NCBI GenBank assembly: GCA_029817715.1
Contig: JARUPY010000164.1
Span: forward strand, 190,001 to 254,000
Direction: 5' to 3'
DNA length: 64,000 nucleotides
Origin: Melastoma dodecandrum
Lineage: Eukaryota; Streptophyta; Magnoliopsida; Myrtales; Melastomataceae
Below, piece after piece: positions 37,001 through 48,804 of this stretch. Position 1 is the stretch's first letter, and each line of letters opens with the position of its first letter. Position numbers and translations under genes: made by a program. Under the pieces are notes generated by a model. That model saw only the letters and a list, made by a program, of their open reading frames with translations. It ran no database searches and was not told where the DNA came from.

Positions 37001-38487
37001 TCGCAAATGGTTTATCCAGAATTCAAGTAGCAGAATTGATACCACCATGTTAGAAATGCAACAAGGAACACTTCTAGATGAAATTAAGCAAAGCTAGCAA
37101 CAAGATCATGTGTTGAAAGCTCTTATACTTTAGATCGAATTTGACTAACAATCTAACATGGAATGGAAGCAGGGTCTTTTAAAACGATAAGGGAAGTTAG
37201 TGGTGGGAAGTGTACTAGAACTGAGATAGACTATTATTAAGTTGTCTCAAGCATCTCCATCGGGCGACCACTCTAGATTGGCTTAAAGAAGGATGTTCGT
37301 ACCTTTATCCGATTCCGTCAAGTTTGTCCGTGCTGTAAGTATGGACCAATGGGAACTCCTGGGTTGTGACAGCCACATCATATTCCACAGATGGTACGAG
37401 CTGATATAAGCATGGATTTTCTCATATGGAAAATCACAAGGGAAAAATGTCATAATGGTTGTAGTAGACTACCAAGTATGCATATTTTATAGCATTGTGC
37501 TATCCTTTTCTTCAATCACAGTAGCATGGTTGTTCCTTAGTCGTGTATTCAAACTACATGGGTTATCGAATATCATAGTCAGTGACATGGATGCCATTTT
37601 CCTCAGTGAATTATGCAGATATTGTTCAAGTTACAAGGAGTAGAACTATATCTATCAACGGCCTATCTTCCCCAAAGGATGGGCAAACGAAAGTTGTCAA
37701 TCGTTGCCTAGAAGCCTACTTATGGTCCATGACAATGAACTGTCCAAGTACTTGGAATAAATGGTTGCCTTTGGCCGAATGGTAGTACAACACTAATTTT
37801 CATACCTCAATCGAGACTACTACGCCTTTTGAGGCATTGTATGGGTATCCTTCTCCGCTCAATTTACCTTACATTTAAGGAACAACCTAGCATAAGGCAA
37901 TTGAAAGAGAACTTCCAGACAAAGAGGCCATGCTTAAGCTCGTTCGGCTTCATCTTCATCGGGTGCAGCATCGAATGATTCGACTAGCTAACAAGAACAT
38001 GAAGAAATTAACGATCCTTCTTTATCTTTTGAGTTACCAAAACGACTTTTTCAGATTGGGGATTGAATTTCTGTTAAACTTCAACATATAGGCATAATAC
38101 AATGGAGGGAGGACACAACCATAAATTGTCTCTTCCATATTTTGGCCCTTACAAGATCTTGGATAAGATTGGAGCTGTGACTTATCGTTTGAATCTTCTT
38201 GGTTGTACTAAAGGTCAACCAACATTTCATGTATCTAAACATAAGAGGTTCTTGAACCCGACAAAGTTTAGTTTAGCTTATTTTCCTTTGCAGGTCATAG
38301 AAGACGCCATACAGAATGCAACTTGGATAGACAAATTGTCAAACAGGGCTCCCAAGCTATCACAAAGGTATTAGTGAAGTGGATACATAAACCTAAAGAT
38401 GAAACCACTTGGGAGTTTCTTTTTTATATGAGCAAAGGTTTTCCTGCATCGCCCTTGAGGACAAGGGTGTTCCCAAGAAGGGGTATT

Positions 38488-38900
38488 GATGTAAGCAGAT
38501 AGGCTTCCAGTCACGACCAATCAAGTGGAGTAAGTAGGCCGGAGATATCGGGTTGGGTATAGCAATATTATAAAACTCTTATATAATACATGGCTTTTTA
38601 GTTAAAATGACATGCGGGATAGATTACTAAAACTACAAATGTAACATAAATAGTAGAGGAGGCGAGCAGAGGCCGTTAGAAAAGGTGGTGGGGAAATGTT
38701 ATCCCACAAGAGACGGGGGGAAGAAAAGTGGAGAGAGGGAAGGAGCGAGAAAGATGGAGAAAGAAGAGAAGGAAGGCTATGGCGGATGTGGGTAGTGCTT
38801 TTTGAGTCACTGGTGTAAACATTCGACTAGAAGAAAATAAGATTCAGTTGTGGTTCTATTTTGTGTTTGTACGACTTGTCGTTTGATTCCGACCGGACCA
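38488..38900 (+). repeat. 3' LTR of the chromovirus
   Basis: Begins TGATGTAAGCAG after a purine tract, ends GACCGGACCA, and is followed directly by the AAGGA target duplication. About 50 bases longer than the 5' copy, mostly from one added stretch near 38540-38570 and another near 38640. Confidence 0.85.
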
Positions 38901-38905
38901 AAGGA
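38901..38905. repeat. Target-site duplication AAGGA, right
   Basis: Partner of 33670-33674. Confidence 0.85.
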
Positions 38906-39190
38906 CCTTCCAATTGAGCTGTGTGGGCCTGTAGGATGAACAACGAGTTTTCGTGGGGATGAATGGGGGGAGACGGTAGGGAGAGACATGTTGCGATGGA
39001 GGAGAAGAGGGTGTGAGGAAGAGCTTTGTCATGAGCCAAGGTAGATTTAATTTCTAGGTTGGCATTTAACCGAAAAAGACACATCAACATTTTGACGAAA
39101 TCCGTTCAATACGGGACATTAAAAGTAGACAACATAATTAGAGATAAATTATAAAGAAAGAAAAAGAAAGCTTTTGAAAAGTTAATAGTA

Positions 39191-39497
39191 TATTTTTCCT
39201 TTATATTTTAGAAAAGTTAAGGGATGAGGAGGGTGTGTGTCAAAATCTCCCAAGAAATGGCAAAATTTCTATTTCATTATGCCACTAAATAAACCAGAGA
39301 GCATCTCCTTCATTAGAATTTACATAAAGCAAATAAAATTGACTACAGCCCATAAGTTTTAAGGAATCCTTCAAGAGATTTATGTAGCTCATCCTAATTG
39401 AGCACAAATCCGATGTCGAGTTCATCATTTAAGATGGAGAAACTAAAGCCATTATTCTTTTAAAACATGTAGTTGTACTTAGAACAACTCAGGGGGA
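39191..39497. other. Short stretch between two elements, possible copia RNase H remnant
   Basis: Around 39400-39480 a stop-containing reading (HKSDVEFII, then KAIILLKHV) weakly resembles the end of a copia RNase H (HID..FHFIRD...G.I.LKHV). It is followed by CTCAGGGGGAGGG, which looks like a polypurine tract. Nothing else is recognised. Confidence 0.3.
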
Positions 39498-39502
39498 GGG
39501 AG
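39498..39502. repeat. Target-site duplication GGGAG, left
   Basis: Identical to 51120-51124 and directly touching the LTR of the Tat-type element. Confidence 0.85.
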
Positions 39503-40346
39503 TGTTGACACACATGAATTTCCGAGTTTTGTCCTTAGTGGGCCAAACGAGCAAAGCCCAAGAAGGCGTCGCACGAGATGAATAGAACCCGGCTCCAGCA
39601 TCGCTTGAGAAACCCAGTCGTGCTCGAGAAATATCTTATTTGGTATAGCTCGAGATGTTGTATTGACCTCTGTTACTCGAGAACATGACTAACCCACAAA
39701 CGGGGAGTGTGCTTGAGAACATAGCTAGGCCACAATCAAAGAAAGCGACACGTGGCAAACCCAGAAAGGCCGACTGAGATACGACGTACATGTCTCCTAC
39801 AAAATATAAAGCAGATCGTGCACACGATCGGGAAAGATCCTGAGCCTACTGATTAACCCAACCAAAAGATCTTGAGATATAAAAGGACCACAACAAACAC
39901 AAAACAACACACAACACAACTCAAACAGACTCTAAGTCTTTTATCTTTTTTCCTTTTACCAGTGACCTGAACCCCAACCTCATCATTGTGCATTAAATTC
40001 CGGCGTTGTTGACACACTTCCATCCATCCTCGGTGACGTGCATTAAATTCCGTCATCGTTGACCTGTAATCACTTCGATTCCGCACATCGACGCCGTTGC
40101 ATTAAATTCCAACATCCTTTTACCAGTAACCTGAACCCCAACCTCAGCGTCGTGCATTAAATTCCGGTGTCGTGTTTACTTGTTTCGCTTATATTCGTTT
40201 ACTTTGCGGTGTACAACACCAAACGCTGTAAATTCAATACCGTCGTATTAAATTCCGGTATTGTATTTACATTCACTTTACTATGAGCACATCATTCACT
40301 GAAAAATTCGATACGTGTTACGGGGAACACATTTTCCTCGCCAACA
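39503..40346 (+). repeat. 5' LTR of the Tat-type element
   Basis: 844 bp, TGTTGACAC...CGCCAACA. It carries five copies of an ATTAAATTCC motif near 39990, 40041, 40098, 40152 and 40245. Relative to the 3' LTR it lacks about 150 bases and instead repeats the segment around CCTTTTACCAGTAACCTGAA, consistent with recombination between motif copies. Confidence 0.85.
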
Positions 40347-40406
40347 CGTTTTTGACAACCACAGTGGGAGCCAGAAATCAAAAAATCCATGAAAACCTTT
40401 TGAAAA

Positions 40407-42575
40407 ATGGTTCATACTATAAGTGCAGACGACGAAAAGGAAAAAGAGAAAGAACTCCTTGAGACTCAAAATAAAGGAACTCAGGAGGTGCCCCTCATGA
40501 GGCCTACAGAAAACCCTTGGCGAGAATATTCGCCTGATGACTTTACATCTAAACAAGAGTTTAGTGATGCTATAAGAAAATTAAAGTTAGACTTAGCAGA
40601 AAGTCAAAGGGCGATGGAGGCTCAAATGGATGAAAAAATCCATGAAGTGATAGACGCTTTGAATTTCATTAAGAGTGGTAGATTTGAGAAAAATATTATT
40701 CTTTAGGTGAAAAACCATTCATAGCAGATGCTAAAGCTGCTGGAAAGCAGAAGGTTAATGGTCTAGGTTCTCGTGAAGAACGAATCGAACCATGTCCTAG
40801 GACTTCTAATGCAATAGGGATAGGTAGCTCGAGAAGTTTGATACCTGATAAGAATGTCAACTCTACCATCATAGATCTCAAGCGGAACACTTATCCAGTT
40901 TACCCTCCTACAAGCCAACGTAGGGAAACTAAGAGTTTCTATTACAAGCCTAGGGAGAATGAGTTTAAACAGAAAACAAGTCCAAATCCTACTATCGACT
41001 TGAGCGAACAAATCGCTCGAGTTGTAGCTCAAATGGTGCCAGGTGCGTATAGAACAAGAGATAGAGATACCTCGAGGATATAAGATTCCCAATTTCACTT
41101 TATTTTCGTGAGAAGATGGAATGACTCCCGTAGAGCACATAGCCAGGTTCACCTATTAAATGGGAGAAATGTCGAGTAATGATGTGCTAAAACTTAAGTT
41201 GTTTCCAAATTCTCTAACTTAAATTGTTCCCAAATGCTTGGTATTCGAGACAGCTCCCAAACTCCATCCTGAATTTGGTCGAAATGTAAATCCAATTTCT
41301 TAAAGCATTCGATAGATTATATTCAGTGATTATTACTCTAGGAAAAATCCTGAAAATGAGACAACTTCCTGGGGAGAGTCCTGCTTTGTTTCTGGTGAAG
41401 TTTAGAAAGAATCTGTTGAAGTGTGCAACAGCCTTTGTTGAAAGAAATCAGCTCGAGATAACACAGCACGAAGAAACTTCAGGGAGAACGTTGTCTCTAG
41501 AGATAACACAACAGTTGTCTCTAGAGATAAGGAAGAAACTTCAGGGAGAACGTTTTCGAGATTTCTACGAAATCTCGAGACGGCCCATTGAATTTCACAA
41601 CTGTCAGGCCGAATGGGCCGAAATTGATTTAGCTGAGTTTGTAAAGGGAGAGCCAACCATATGTGAGCCTCTGGTAAAGAACAACTCTAAGGCTTGAACT
41701 TCTCCCAAATCCGAAGAGGAGAGAAAGTTCTCTTTTGATATAGAACAGATGGACAAAATCTTTGATTGGCTGTACCAAAGAGCGCGTATAAAGCTCAGGC
41801 CTCGTCATAAGTTACCATAAAATCATCGAGAGAAACGTATGAAACATTGCAAGTGGCATGGGACATTCACTCACTCAACTCAAGAGTGTGACACTTTAGG
41901 AACTTAATTCAAGACTTAATTGACTCAAAAGAATTGAAATTTGCTAAAGTGAATGAGTCGAGCGTAATAGATGAAAACCCTTTCGGCGAAGAGCCCATAA
42001 TACATATGTATTCTCTCGTGAATGAAAATAAGTGTACAAAATGCATTGATGATGATGTATCTGCATTTTACCTTGAGACTTACACTCATACGTCGCAGGA
42101 AATCAAAGTGTCGGGAGACACCACTGTCGCCAATAGGCTTTTTAAGTGCCTTGTCGAAAGGCAGGTCTCAGCTCGAGGAAGTGGCAATGGGAATGGTGCC
42201 ATCGTATTCTCATTTTGCCCAGAAATACCCCTCGAGGAGTTCTTCATGTGGATCCGCTGGTCGTGAAACTCGACAGAGGCAGCCTGATGAAGGAGAGCAG
42301 GTTAGTAGACCTCACGTACGTGAACGTCTGAATGGAAGAGGCAGGGTTGAACGGAGTGTTCAAGAGAAGGCACCGGACGAACCTTTGAGGCACGATGACC
42401 CTGCCACTAAGTTTGTCAAGGTAGAAAAGGTTGCTGCCGAGAGGAAAGGAAAAGACGTGGCACAGATCAGCCCTAAGCTGATACAAGAGGGTCCACAGAT
42501 TGCTCGTTTTCTCAATGAAGAGACGTTGTGTGAGAAATGCAAATTGATTGCCTCAAATAGGTTCCTCATTCCTTA
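40407..42575 (+). pseudogene. Gag region of the Tat-type element, broken
   Basis: Starts MVHTISADDEKEKE at 40407 with an open stretch to 40706, then continues in other frames. The capsid-like part is at about 41326-41450 (LGKILKMRQLPGES, then FLVKFRKN). Around 41450-41560 a CTCGAGATAACACA / GAAACTTCAGGGAGAACG segment is tandemly duplicated. Stops and frame changes occur throughout. Confidence 0.65.
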
Positions 42576-43284
42576 GATGTGCACCAAGTGTTGCGTGGTG
42601 TATTTCCCGAAGCTTGTCCAGATGTCCACAAATGAAGTGTTTGAGATTAAACTCAAGACTGAAACTGTAGGTAACTTCACCATCAATTTTATTGATACGG
42701 TAATGCCTGAATCTAACTTGCAGGAAATTCGGGGCTATGATCCCAAAAAGAAAGATTTTGTTTACGTCAAGCGTTCTGTTAAGAGTTTCGGGCGAACTGT
42801 AGGAGAGACCTCGAGAGATCCGCAATCAGAGTGGCACAGAGTCTACAAGAAAATAGTAATCTCGAAAGCGGCATGCAAGAGAGTCCTAAGACGGACTCAA
42901 AGGGAGGTTAAGAAAAGCAAAATTGTTTCACCAAAAGAAGCAGACGAACCTCGAGAAGGGGCGCCACAAATGGAAGGTGAAGAAGAGGAAGACACTACCT
43001 TTGATGATTACGTAGACTACACGCCTCTACAAGAAGAAGCCCCCAAGGGACATCAAGAGGACAAAGATCCTATGGTGACCGCCTGTAACGTGGTCGAGCT
43101 GCCTATCTGCTTTTCGAGAGAAGGTAAAAAGGGTACACTCTCTAATGGTACAATACGTAGAATCCCTAAATCGAGCGTAAAGTTCCCAAAAGGATCTCCC
43201 CTCCATTGGTTCGAGAAACCCACTCTCGAGATGAGACAACATATCCATTCCATGTACATAACGTCGGATTCGATGGGGTGAGGA

Positions 43285-46200
43285 TGAACAAGGTATTGGT
43301 AGACAACGGATCCACGATCAACATCCTCCCCTTCGAGACTTTCTTGTCGAAGAAATGTGGCAGTTGACCGACACAAGGATGTCGATTACAGCCTTCAATG
43401 GGAAAAACTCAAAGTGTTTGGGGGGGTTCTCAGTAAATCTCCAAGTCGGAAGGCACGAGATAGAGACCACTTTCTTCATGCTGGACATTGCATCGGCCTT
43501 CAATGCGCTCCTGGGTCGAGACTGGCAACATAAGGCCGTTGCTATACCGTCGACTCTACATAAAGAGTTGATGATGAAACAGAGCTCGTGCTAGCTGATA
43601 AGAATCATTGTTCTTGTGAATCTAAGCCTTTATGTTCCATTGTAGAGCTTGAGAAAAAGCAACAGGAGAAGGAAAGCGAACAAGAGGATAGGTCGCTGAA
43701 CCCAGAGGTCGAGAAAGTTGTGACTCACCGGACCGAAACTGCAAGGGTCGAGTCTCCCATAGTCCCGAGCGGATGGGGGAGTGATGAAGATGATAGCACT
43801 CCTCAAGAGAGAGGCATCGTCCCACTGTTCAGCTTCACCATAGAGGATTCGGATGATGAGGAACTCATGAACAATCCAGGAATGCTTGTGCCTGAAGAAG
43901 GGATATCCATCACTTGGTTTGGTGAAAGGCCTCGAGGCTTGCCAGAAGGAAAGATCGTCCTAACCCAAGCTAGAGTTAGAGTCGGGGACGTAGAATTCAC
44001 TAACGTCGAGTATCGCACAAGGCAGGCTACTTGAGAGCAAGATGACAATGCGGAGTTGGGGTCCGATAGACTCCTACGTGAAGGGACGTATGAACATTGA
44101 GGAAATGAAAGATCCGGTCGATGTGCACCAAGAAGCACATTCTTTCAATTATTCTAACTCTGAAAAAGTCTGTTGCATTGCACCATTGTTTCTCTTTTCC
44201 AATTCTAGGCCATCTTTAGGTGTCTTTCCCCTACAGCTCGACGGTTACAGTCGAGAAACATTATTTTCATCCTCAAATCCTATGATCAACATTAATCTTG
44301 GTTCCAATGAAAATCCACGACTCACCTACATGAGCACAACCTAGACAACAAACTCGCTACAACTTTAAAAGAACTGTTGTATGAATTTCGAGATTGTTTC
44401 GCTTGGGATTATACAGAAATGCCAGGACTCGATAGGAACTTGATAGAACATAAGCTCCAAATTCGAGAAAATTTTAAACTTGTCCAACAGGCCCCTCGAA
44501 AAATGGCTGGCGAAGTAAGCAAACTAATATACGAAGAAGTAAGAAAGCTTTTTCAGGCCGGCCATATCAGAACATCTAGATATACAGAATGGATCTCTAG
44601 TATCTTTCCCGTAGTAAAGAAAAACGGTAAAATCCGGGTATGCATAGACTTTTGAGATCTAAGCAAAGCAACCCCCAAAGATGAATATCTTATGTCAATA
44701 GCTGATGAATTAATCGACAAGACGGTAAGAAAAGCCATCATGTCATTCATGGATGCTATTCAGGATATAACCAAATCTTCATTGCCGAGGAAGATGTTTA
44801 CAAAACAGCCTTCCGATGTCCAATTGGTATTTTCGAGTGGGTGGTAATGCCATTCGGATTAAAAAATGTTAAAGCCACGTATCCGAGGGCCATGAATGCT
44901 ATTTTTGACTTCTTAATAGGAAAGATTGTAGAGGTATACATCGACGACATAGTGGCGAAATCGAGAAGAATTGACCTACATGTCTAGGATATTCGGGCTA
45001 CATTTCTTCATATGAGAAAACATCATTTGAAGTTGAATCCTTTAAAATGCGCATTCTGGGTACAAGCATGACAATTCCTTGGATTCTTAGTACACCAAAA
45101 AGAAATCCAAATCGACCCAGGGAAAATCAAAGTGGTACAAGAATTGCATCCTCCAAAACATAAAAGGAGTTACAAGCTTTCCTCGGGCAAGTAAATTATT
45201 TACGAATGTTTATCGGAAATCTAACAGCAAAAGTGCAGGCCTTTTCCACGCTTCTGAAGGGAAAGAATAAGTATACCCGGACAGATGAACATGAACGGGC
45301 GTTCGAGAACATCAAAAGCTATTTGATGAAGCCTCATGTTCTAACTTCTCCTCAGGTCGGGAAGCCTTTTGTTTTGTACGTAGCTGCGACCGCCACCACG
45401 ATAGGTACGCTCTTAGCACAAGAAGATGAACAGAGGAGAGAAAGAGTTGTGTTCTATCTATCTTGACTTCTGAATGCTGATGAGATAAGGTATACAGCTT
45501 CAGAAAAGTTTTGCCTCTTAGTATACTATGCGGTGACAAAGTTAAGACACGAAAAAGGAAGTAGTGAAGTGTACGTGGTCTCGAGAGCACAAGTACTGAA
45601 ATCATTCTTCGCGAGCCCTCTGCTTACTGGAAGAGTTAGTAAATGGAGCCTGGTACTCTCGACGTACGACCTAAAGTTCAAATCCCAAAACGCGGTTAAG
45701 AGACAAGTTCTCGCCAACTTCTTGGTAGAATACTCGAGTGAGACCTCACTGGACGAAGAAGAATAACCACAAGAGCTCTGTGAAGCCTGGTTTGATGGAT
45801 CATCAACAAGGTCCGGAGCTGGGATCGGAATAGTAATAAAGTCATCAGCGGGGTTTGAGACTAAATTGCTTTTAAATTAGCTGAACATGCGATTAACAAC
45901 GCTACGGAGTATAACGCACTTATTGTTGCGTTACAAACTTTACTCGAGAGCGGAGCAAAAGTCGTGGCAATTAAAAGAGATTATCAGCTGGTAGTGAACT
46001 AAGTAAATGGTCTGAGCCTCTGCCATACTCAAGAGTTAAAGAAATATCTAACTCTGACCCAACAACTAACTAAAAGGTTTCAATAAGTTACTCTTGAACA
46101 TGCAAGTCGAGGAGATAACGCAACAGCCAACTCATTGGCCCAGCTGGCATTGGGATACAAATCGAACGATGCATTACTGAAGGAAATATGCGGGATAATC

Positions 46201-46329
46201 CCCTATATCAGTTCACCTATTATTCAAGAAAAAAAGGGTGACTCTACTTCTTATTTTAAGATAGACATCATGAAAGCAGATAAGGACTGGCGATTACCTT
46301 ACATTGAATTTCTAGAAAACCCATACTGA
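43285..46329 (+). pseudogene. Pol of the Tat-type element: protease, RT, RNase H and second RNase H
   Basis: Protease active site DNG at 43302-43310 inside VLVDNGSTINILPFETF. RT active site YIDD at 44937-44948, preceded by a TAG-free stretch and by a TGA at the YRDL-equivalent position (IDF*DLSKATPKDE). RNase H at 45360-45540 (ends with KFCLLVYYAVTKLRH). Second RNase H-like domain from about 45785, breaking near 45880. The coding path changes frame several times. Confidence 0.75.
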
Positions 46330-48804
46330 TACCAATTATTTCGGGCCCGAGACGCTACTACGGCCAACTCAACCTAGCAACGCTACTCGCCCGACGTCGT
46401 GCCCACCCAAGCATGACCAGCCTTTTTCTTACTATCCCCAGGAATACAATGACCTCGACGCAAGAACACCCAACCCAGCAAGATGGTGGCAATCACCGTA
46501 TTATCACTCACAATAATACAAAGGGACTACAAGACTCTCGTGTGTACAATAGGCTGCCTCTCAGCACACTCTCATGCTCTTCTCGCCCAAGCCCCCATTC
46601 ACTCATTTATAGGGCCAAAGGGAGTTACATTAGATTACAAGGCAATGGACACTCTGACACCATGTGACCATGAGCAACCAAACAGTCCCGGAATACCATT
46701 GGTCGTCTGCGCTCTTGTCAGGGATTGTCACCTCTTGCAACAGCCATCCGAAGGGTCGCCTACAGCTTGCGTCAGGACTCTTCCGTCAACAACCACCCAC
46801 AAGCAACCTCCAAGGAAGCTCTGTTGCTTCCTACGGCACGCCAGCTCTGTAGCTTCGCACTCCAGGAACGCCAACAGCTAGATTCCTCCCTGACCCGCGC
46901 ATCTCGTCACATCCGCATTATCCATTGTCCAGCACGTCTCTCTCTGTGCCTTTGCCAGCTTTTCCTTTTTTTGTGAGACAGCCCACAGTGTGTACTCGGA
47001 CACTATCATCCTCGTATAATTGCCTCCAGTGCACATCCTTCGGCATGCTGCCCGCCACCCGCTAGTACGCCAACGAGTGTAGCCAAGGCTCCGCACCTAA
47101 GTTGATCCCCACACCAAAGGAACCGGGTCATGTGCTAGTGCTTCCCTCACAAGCACCGCTCCAGCACTCGCACTAGAGCCCTCCGCATTCTGGACACGCC
47201 TCGACTCGTGCTCAGATTCGATGCCCGAGACTCGCTCCCGAACACCGATGAGCGCCACCCAATGCTCAAGCCCGTGCCTCCTTCACGGAATTCCGCCTAA
47301 GCAGCCTTGCTCAAGCCTCGTTAGTTGATGGGGCAAAGGGTCCCCGTCTGACCCTGTGACACCTCCTCCACCGGTTGGAGTCGCCGCCCTCGTCGACACG
47401 GTGTCAGGGCATGCCTCTGCTACGTCCCTAACAACCAAAGAACACAAGTTAGCCATCCCCACAGCCTCCACAACGCTCGTTTGATCCTCTGGCACCTCAT
47501 CCGGAGTTTCGGGGGATGGTTCTCGGACAAGCTTCTCCCTCTGGGGTGTCTCCGTGCCTCTCACCATGTAGGGAGCACCTGCCAGCATGCCCCCGTCGCA
47601 GCCCTTCTCCATCTGCATGGCCGTCACGCGCTCAGCAACAGCACCAACTTTCCCCCTAGATCGCCCTTTCCTCACTTGCAGCGCCTCCAAGAGCTGCAAT
47701 GGAGCAACACGAGACTCACAAGCATCCTCGTCGGCATCGATAATCGCATTCAGCCTCTCCTTCTTTGGACAGTCTCTTGCCCGATGAGATCCGTTACAAA
47801 TGAAGCAACCGAGCGAGCCCTTGGATCTGTCCGCGACTCACCCTCGTTCTGTCTTTTGCTTCGGTAGACGAGCCGTCACCATCACCATGCTTTGGTTTCG
47901 ACTTTTCATCACGCTTTCCCTTCTCGCCGCCATTTCGTGGCCACACTTCTTTGGTCACGGGCTTTCCAATCTGCTCGCTGCCCCCTCCCAAACGAAGATC
48001 AACAAGAGCATCTGCAGCCACAACCGCCGACGCAAGATCACGCACACCTTGCGGAAGCAACTCGACCTGTGCCCAATGTTGAAGACCGTCAAGGAAGTTG
48101 AAGAGCTTGTCCACCTCGGACATATCAGGGATGTCCAGCATCAAAGACGTGAACTTCTTCATGTACTCTCTCACGGTACTGGTTGAACGCTTCCCTCGCA
48201 ACCCAGCTCGCATTGCCAGGTAGGAACTGGTCCGTTAGTTCATTCTTCAAGGACTCCCAGGTATCGATCGCAGGACGGCCAGCACTCAAGTAGTCCTTCA
48301 CCCGCGTCCGCCACCACAGCTTCGCATCTCCCATGAGATACATGGACGTGATCGAAACCTGCTCCCTCTCTGGAATCCTTACTGCCGCAAAGTACTGCTC
48401 CACATCTCACAAGAAGTTTTGCAGCGCCTTCGCATCTCTACTTCCATCGAACTTTTGAGGTTCAAGGACTCTCACCCTCGAACGCTCATACCCACCGAAG
48501 GATTGTGTAGCAACCGCCCTCTAAAGGATCACGACCTCATTCCGAAGGTCCTCCTGCTGGCTACGCATCTCTTCCACGGTTCGGCTCAAACTATCGACTA
48601 AACCACTGAACCTTTCTTCCAAAGCTCCGCTCGCACCAGTGATGGAATATTCCACCTTAGCCACACCCTCACGGAGTTGATCCAGGCCCTCCAAGACCGA
48701 GGTCTGCACATCGGAAGAAGCCTCACTAACGAGCCGCTCCAGTCGTTCCAATCTCTCGCTGGTGGTTCTGCTCGTCATTGTAAGCCGCTCTGGTGCAAAC
48801 AATA
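46328..48804 (-). mobile_element. Gag-only LTR element with a single LTR and primer-site sequence at both ends
   Basis: On the minus strand this begins (right end) GCACCAGAGCGGCTTACA and then the ATG of gag at 48778; gag runs to about 47800 and a degenerate gag tail ends at 47283; then a region that looks like one LTR (about 46960 to 46335) with CTATAAATGAG near 46603 as a TATA box; it ends CGAAATAATTGGTATCAG at 46326. The left end therefore carries TGGTATCAG, the first nine bases of the usual primer-binding site, while the right end carries CAGAGC, the last part of the same site. No LTR precedes gag. CATACT lies at 46322-46327 and 48805-48810 and may be a target duplication or chance. The insert splits the Tat-type element. 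It is a non-autonomous element because no Pol is present. Confidence 0.75.
47283..48778 (-). pseudogene. Gag of the nested minus-strand element
   Basis: Starts MTSRTTSERLERLERL at 48778 with a coiled-coil-like N-terminus (to 48521), continues in 48403-48125 with EQYFAAVRIPEREQVSITSM and YLMGDAKLWWRTR (capsid block of chromovirus-type Gag), then 48213-47794 with MLDIPDMSEVDKLFNFLDGL and WAQVELLPQGVRDL, and a basic stretch leading to the zinc-knuckle region near 47800. The tail 47699-47283 (LQLLEALQVRKGRSRGK) follows in another frame. The frame changes mark it as decayed. The Gag type matches plant gag-only LTR elements. Confidence 0.8.

Larger units (their letters stand above)
33675..38900 (+). 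mobile_element. Complete but decayed Ty3/gypsy chromovirus
   Basis: 5.2 kb with two LTRs (33675-34035 and 38488-38900), a primer-binding site at 34038-34049, a polypurine tract at about 38475-38483 and a 5-bp target duplication. Gag and Pol follow in plus orientation with many stops. Recognisable in order: a Gag zinc knuckle (CF.CNEKH) near 35047, protease DSG at 35272-35280, reverse transcriptase with VVLVRKKDKSWRLWINYREL near 35937 and YFDDIL at 36258-36275, RNase H ETDASSTSTGVV near 36690, integrase SDMDAIFLS near 37580, the GPY/F module PYFGPYKILDKIGAVTYRL near 38132, and a chromodomain (VLVKWIHKPKDETTWEF) near 38370. The chromodomain puts it among the chromoviruses. No frame is intact. 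Confidence 0.9.
33120..39190. mobile_element. Long-TIR (MULE-like) DNA transposon split by a gypsy element
   Basis: The sequence from about 33120 to 33360 matches, in inverted orientation, that from about 39190 down to 38960. Matching phrases include AATTATGTCGTCTACCTTTA (left) against its inverted form near 39120, CCCGTATTGGACGGATT (33186) against the reverse of AATCCGTTCAATACGGG (39097-39113), and the 'TCTCTCCC.CCG' blocks. The arms are diverged but clearly paired. Taking out the gypsy element (33675-38900) leaves about 0.9 kb. Long arms with no transposase suggest a non-autonomous Mutator-like element; the family is inferred from arm length only, and the terminal bases and target duplication are not resolved. 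Confidence 0.7.
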
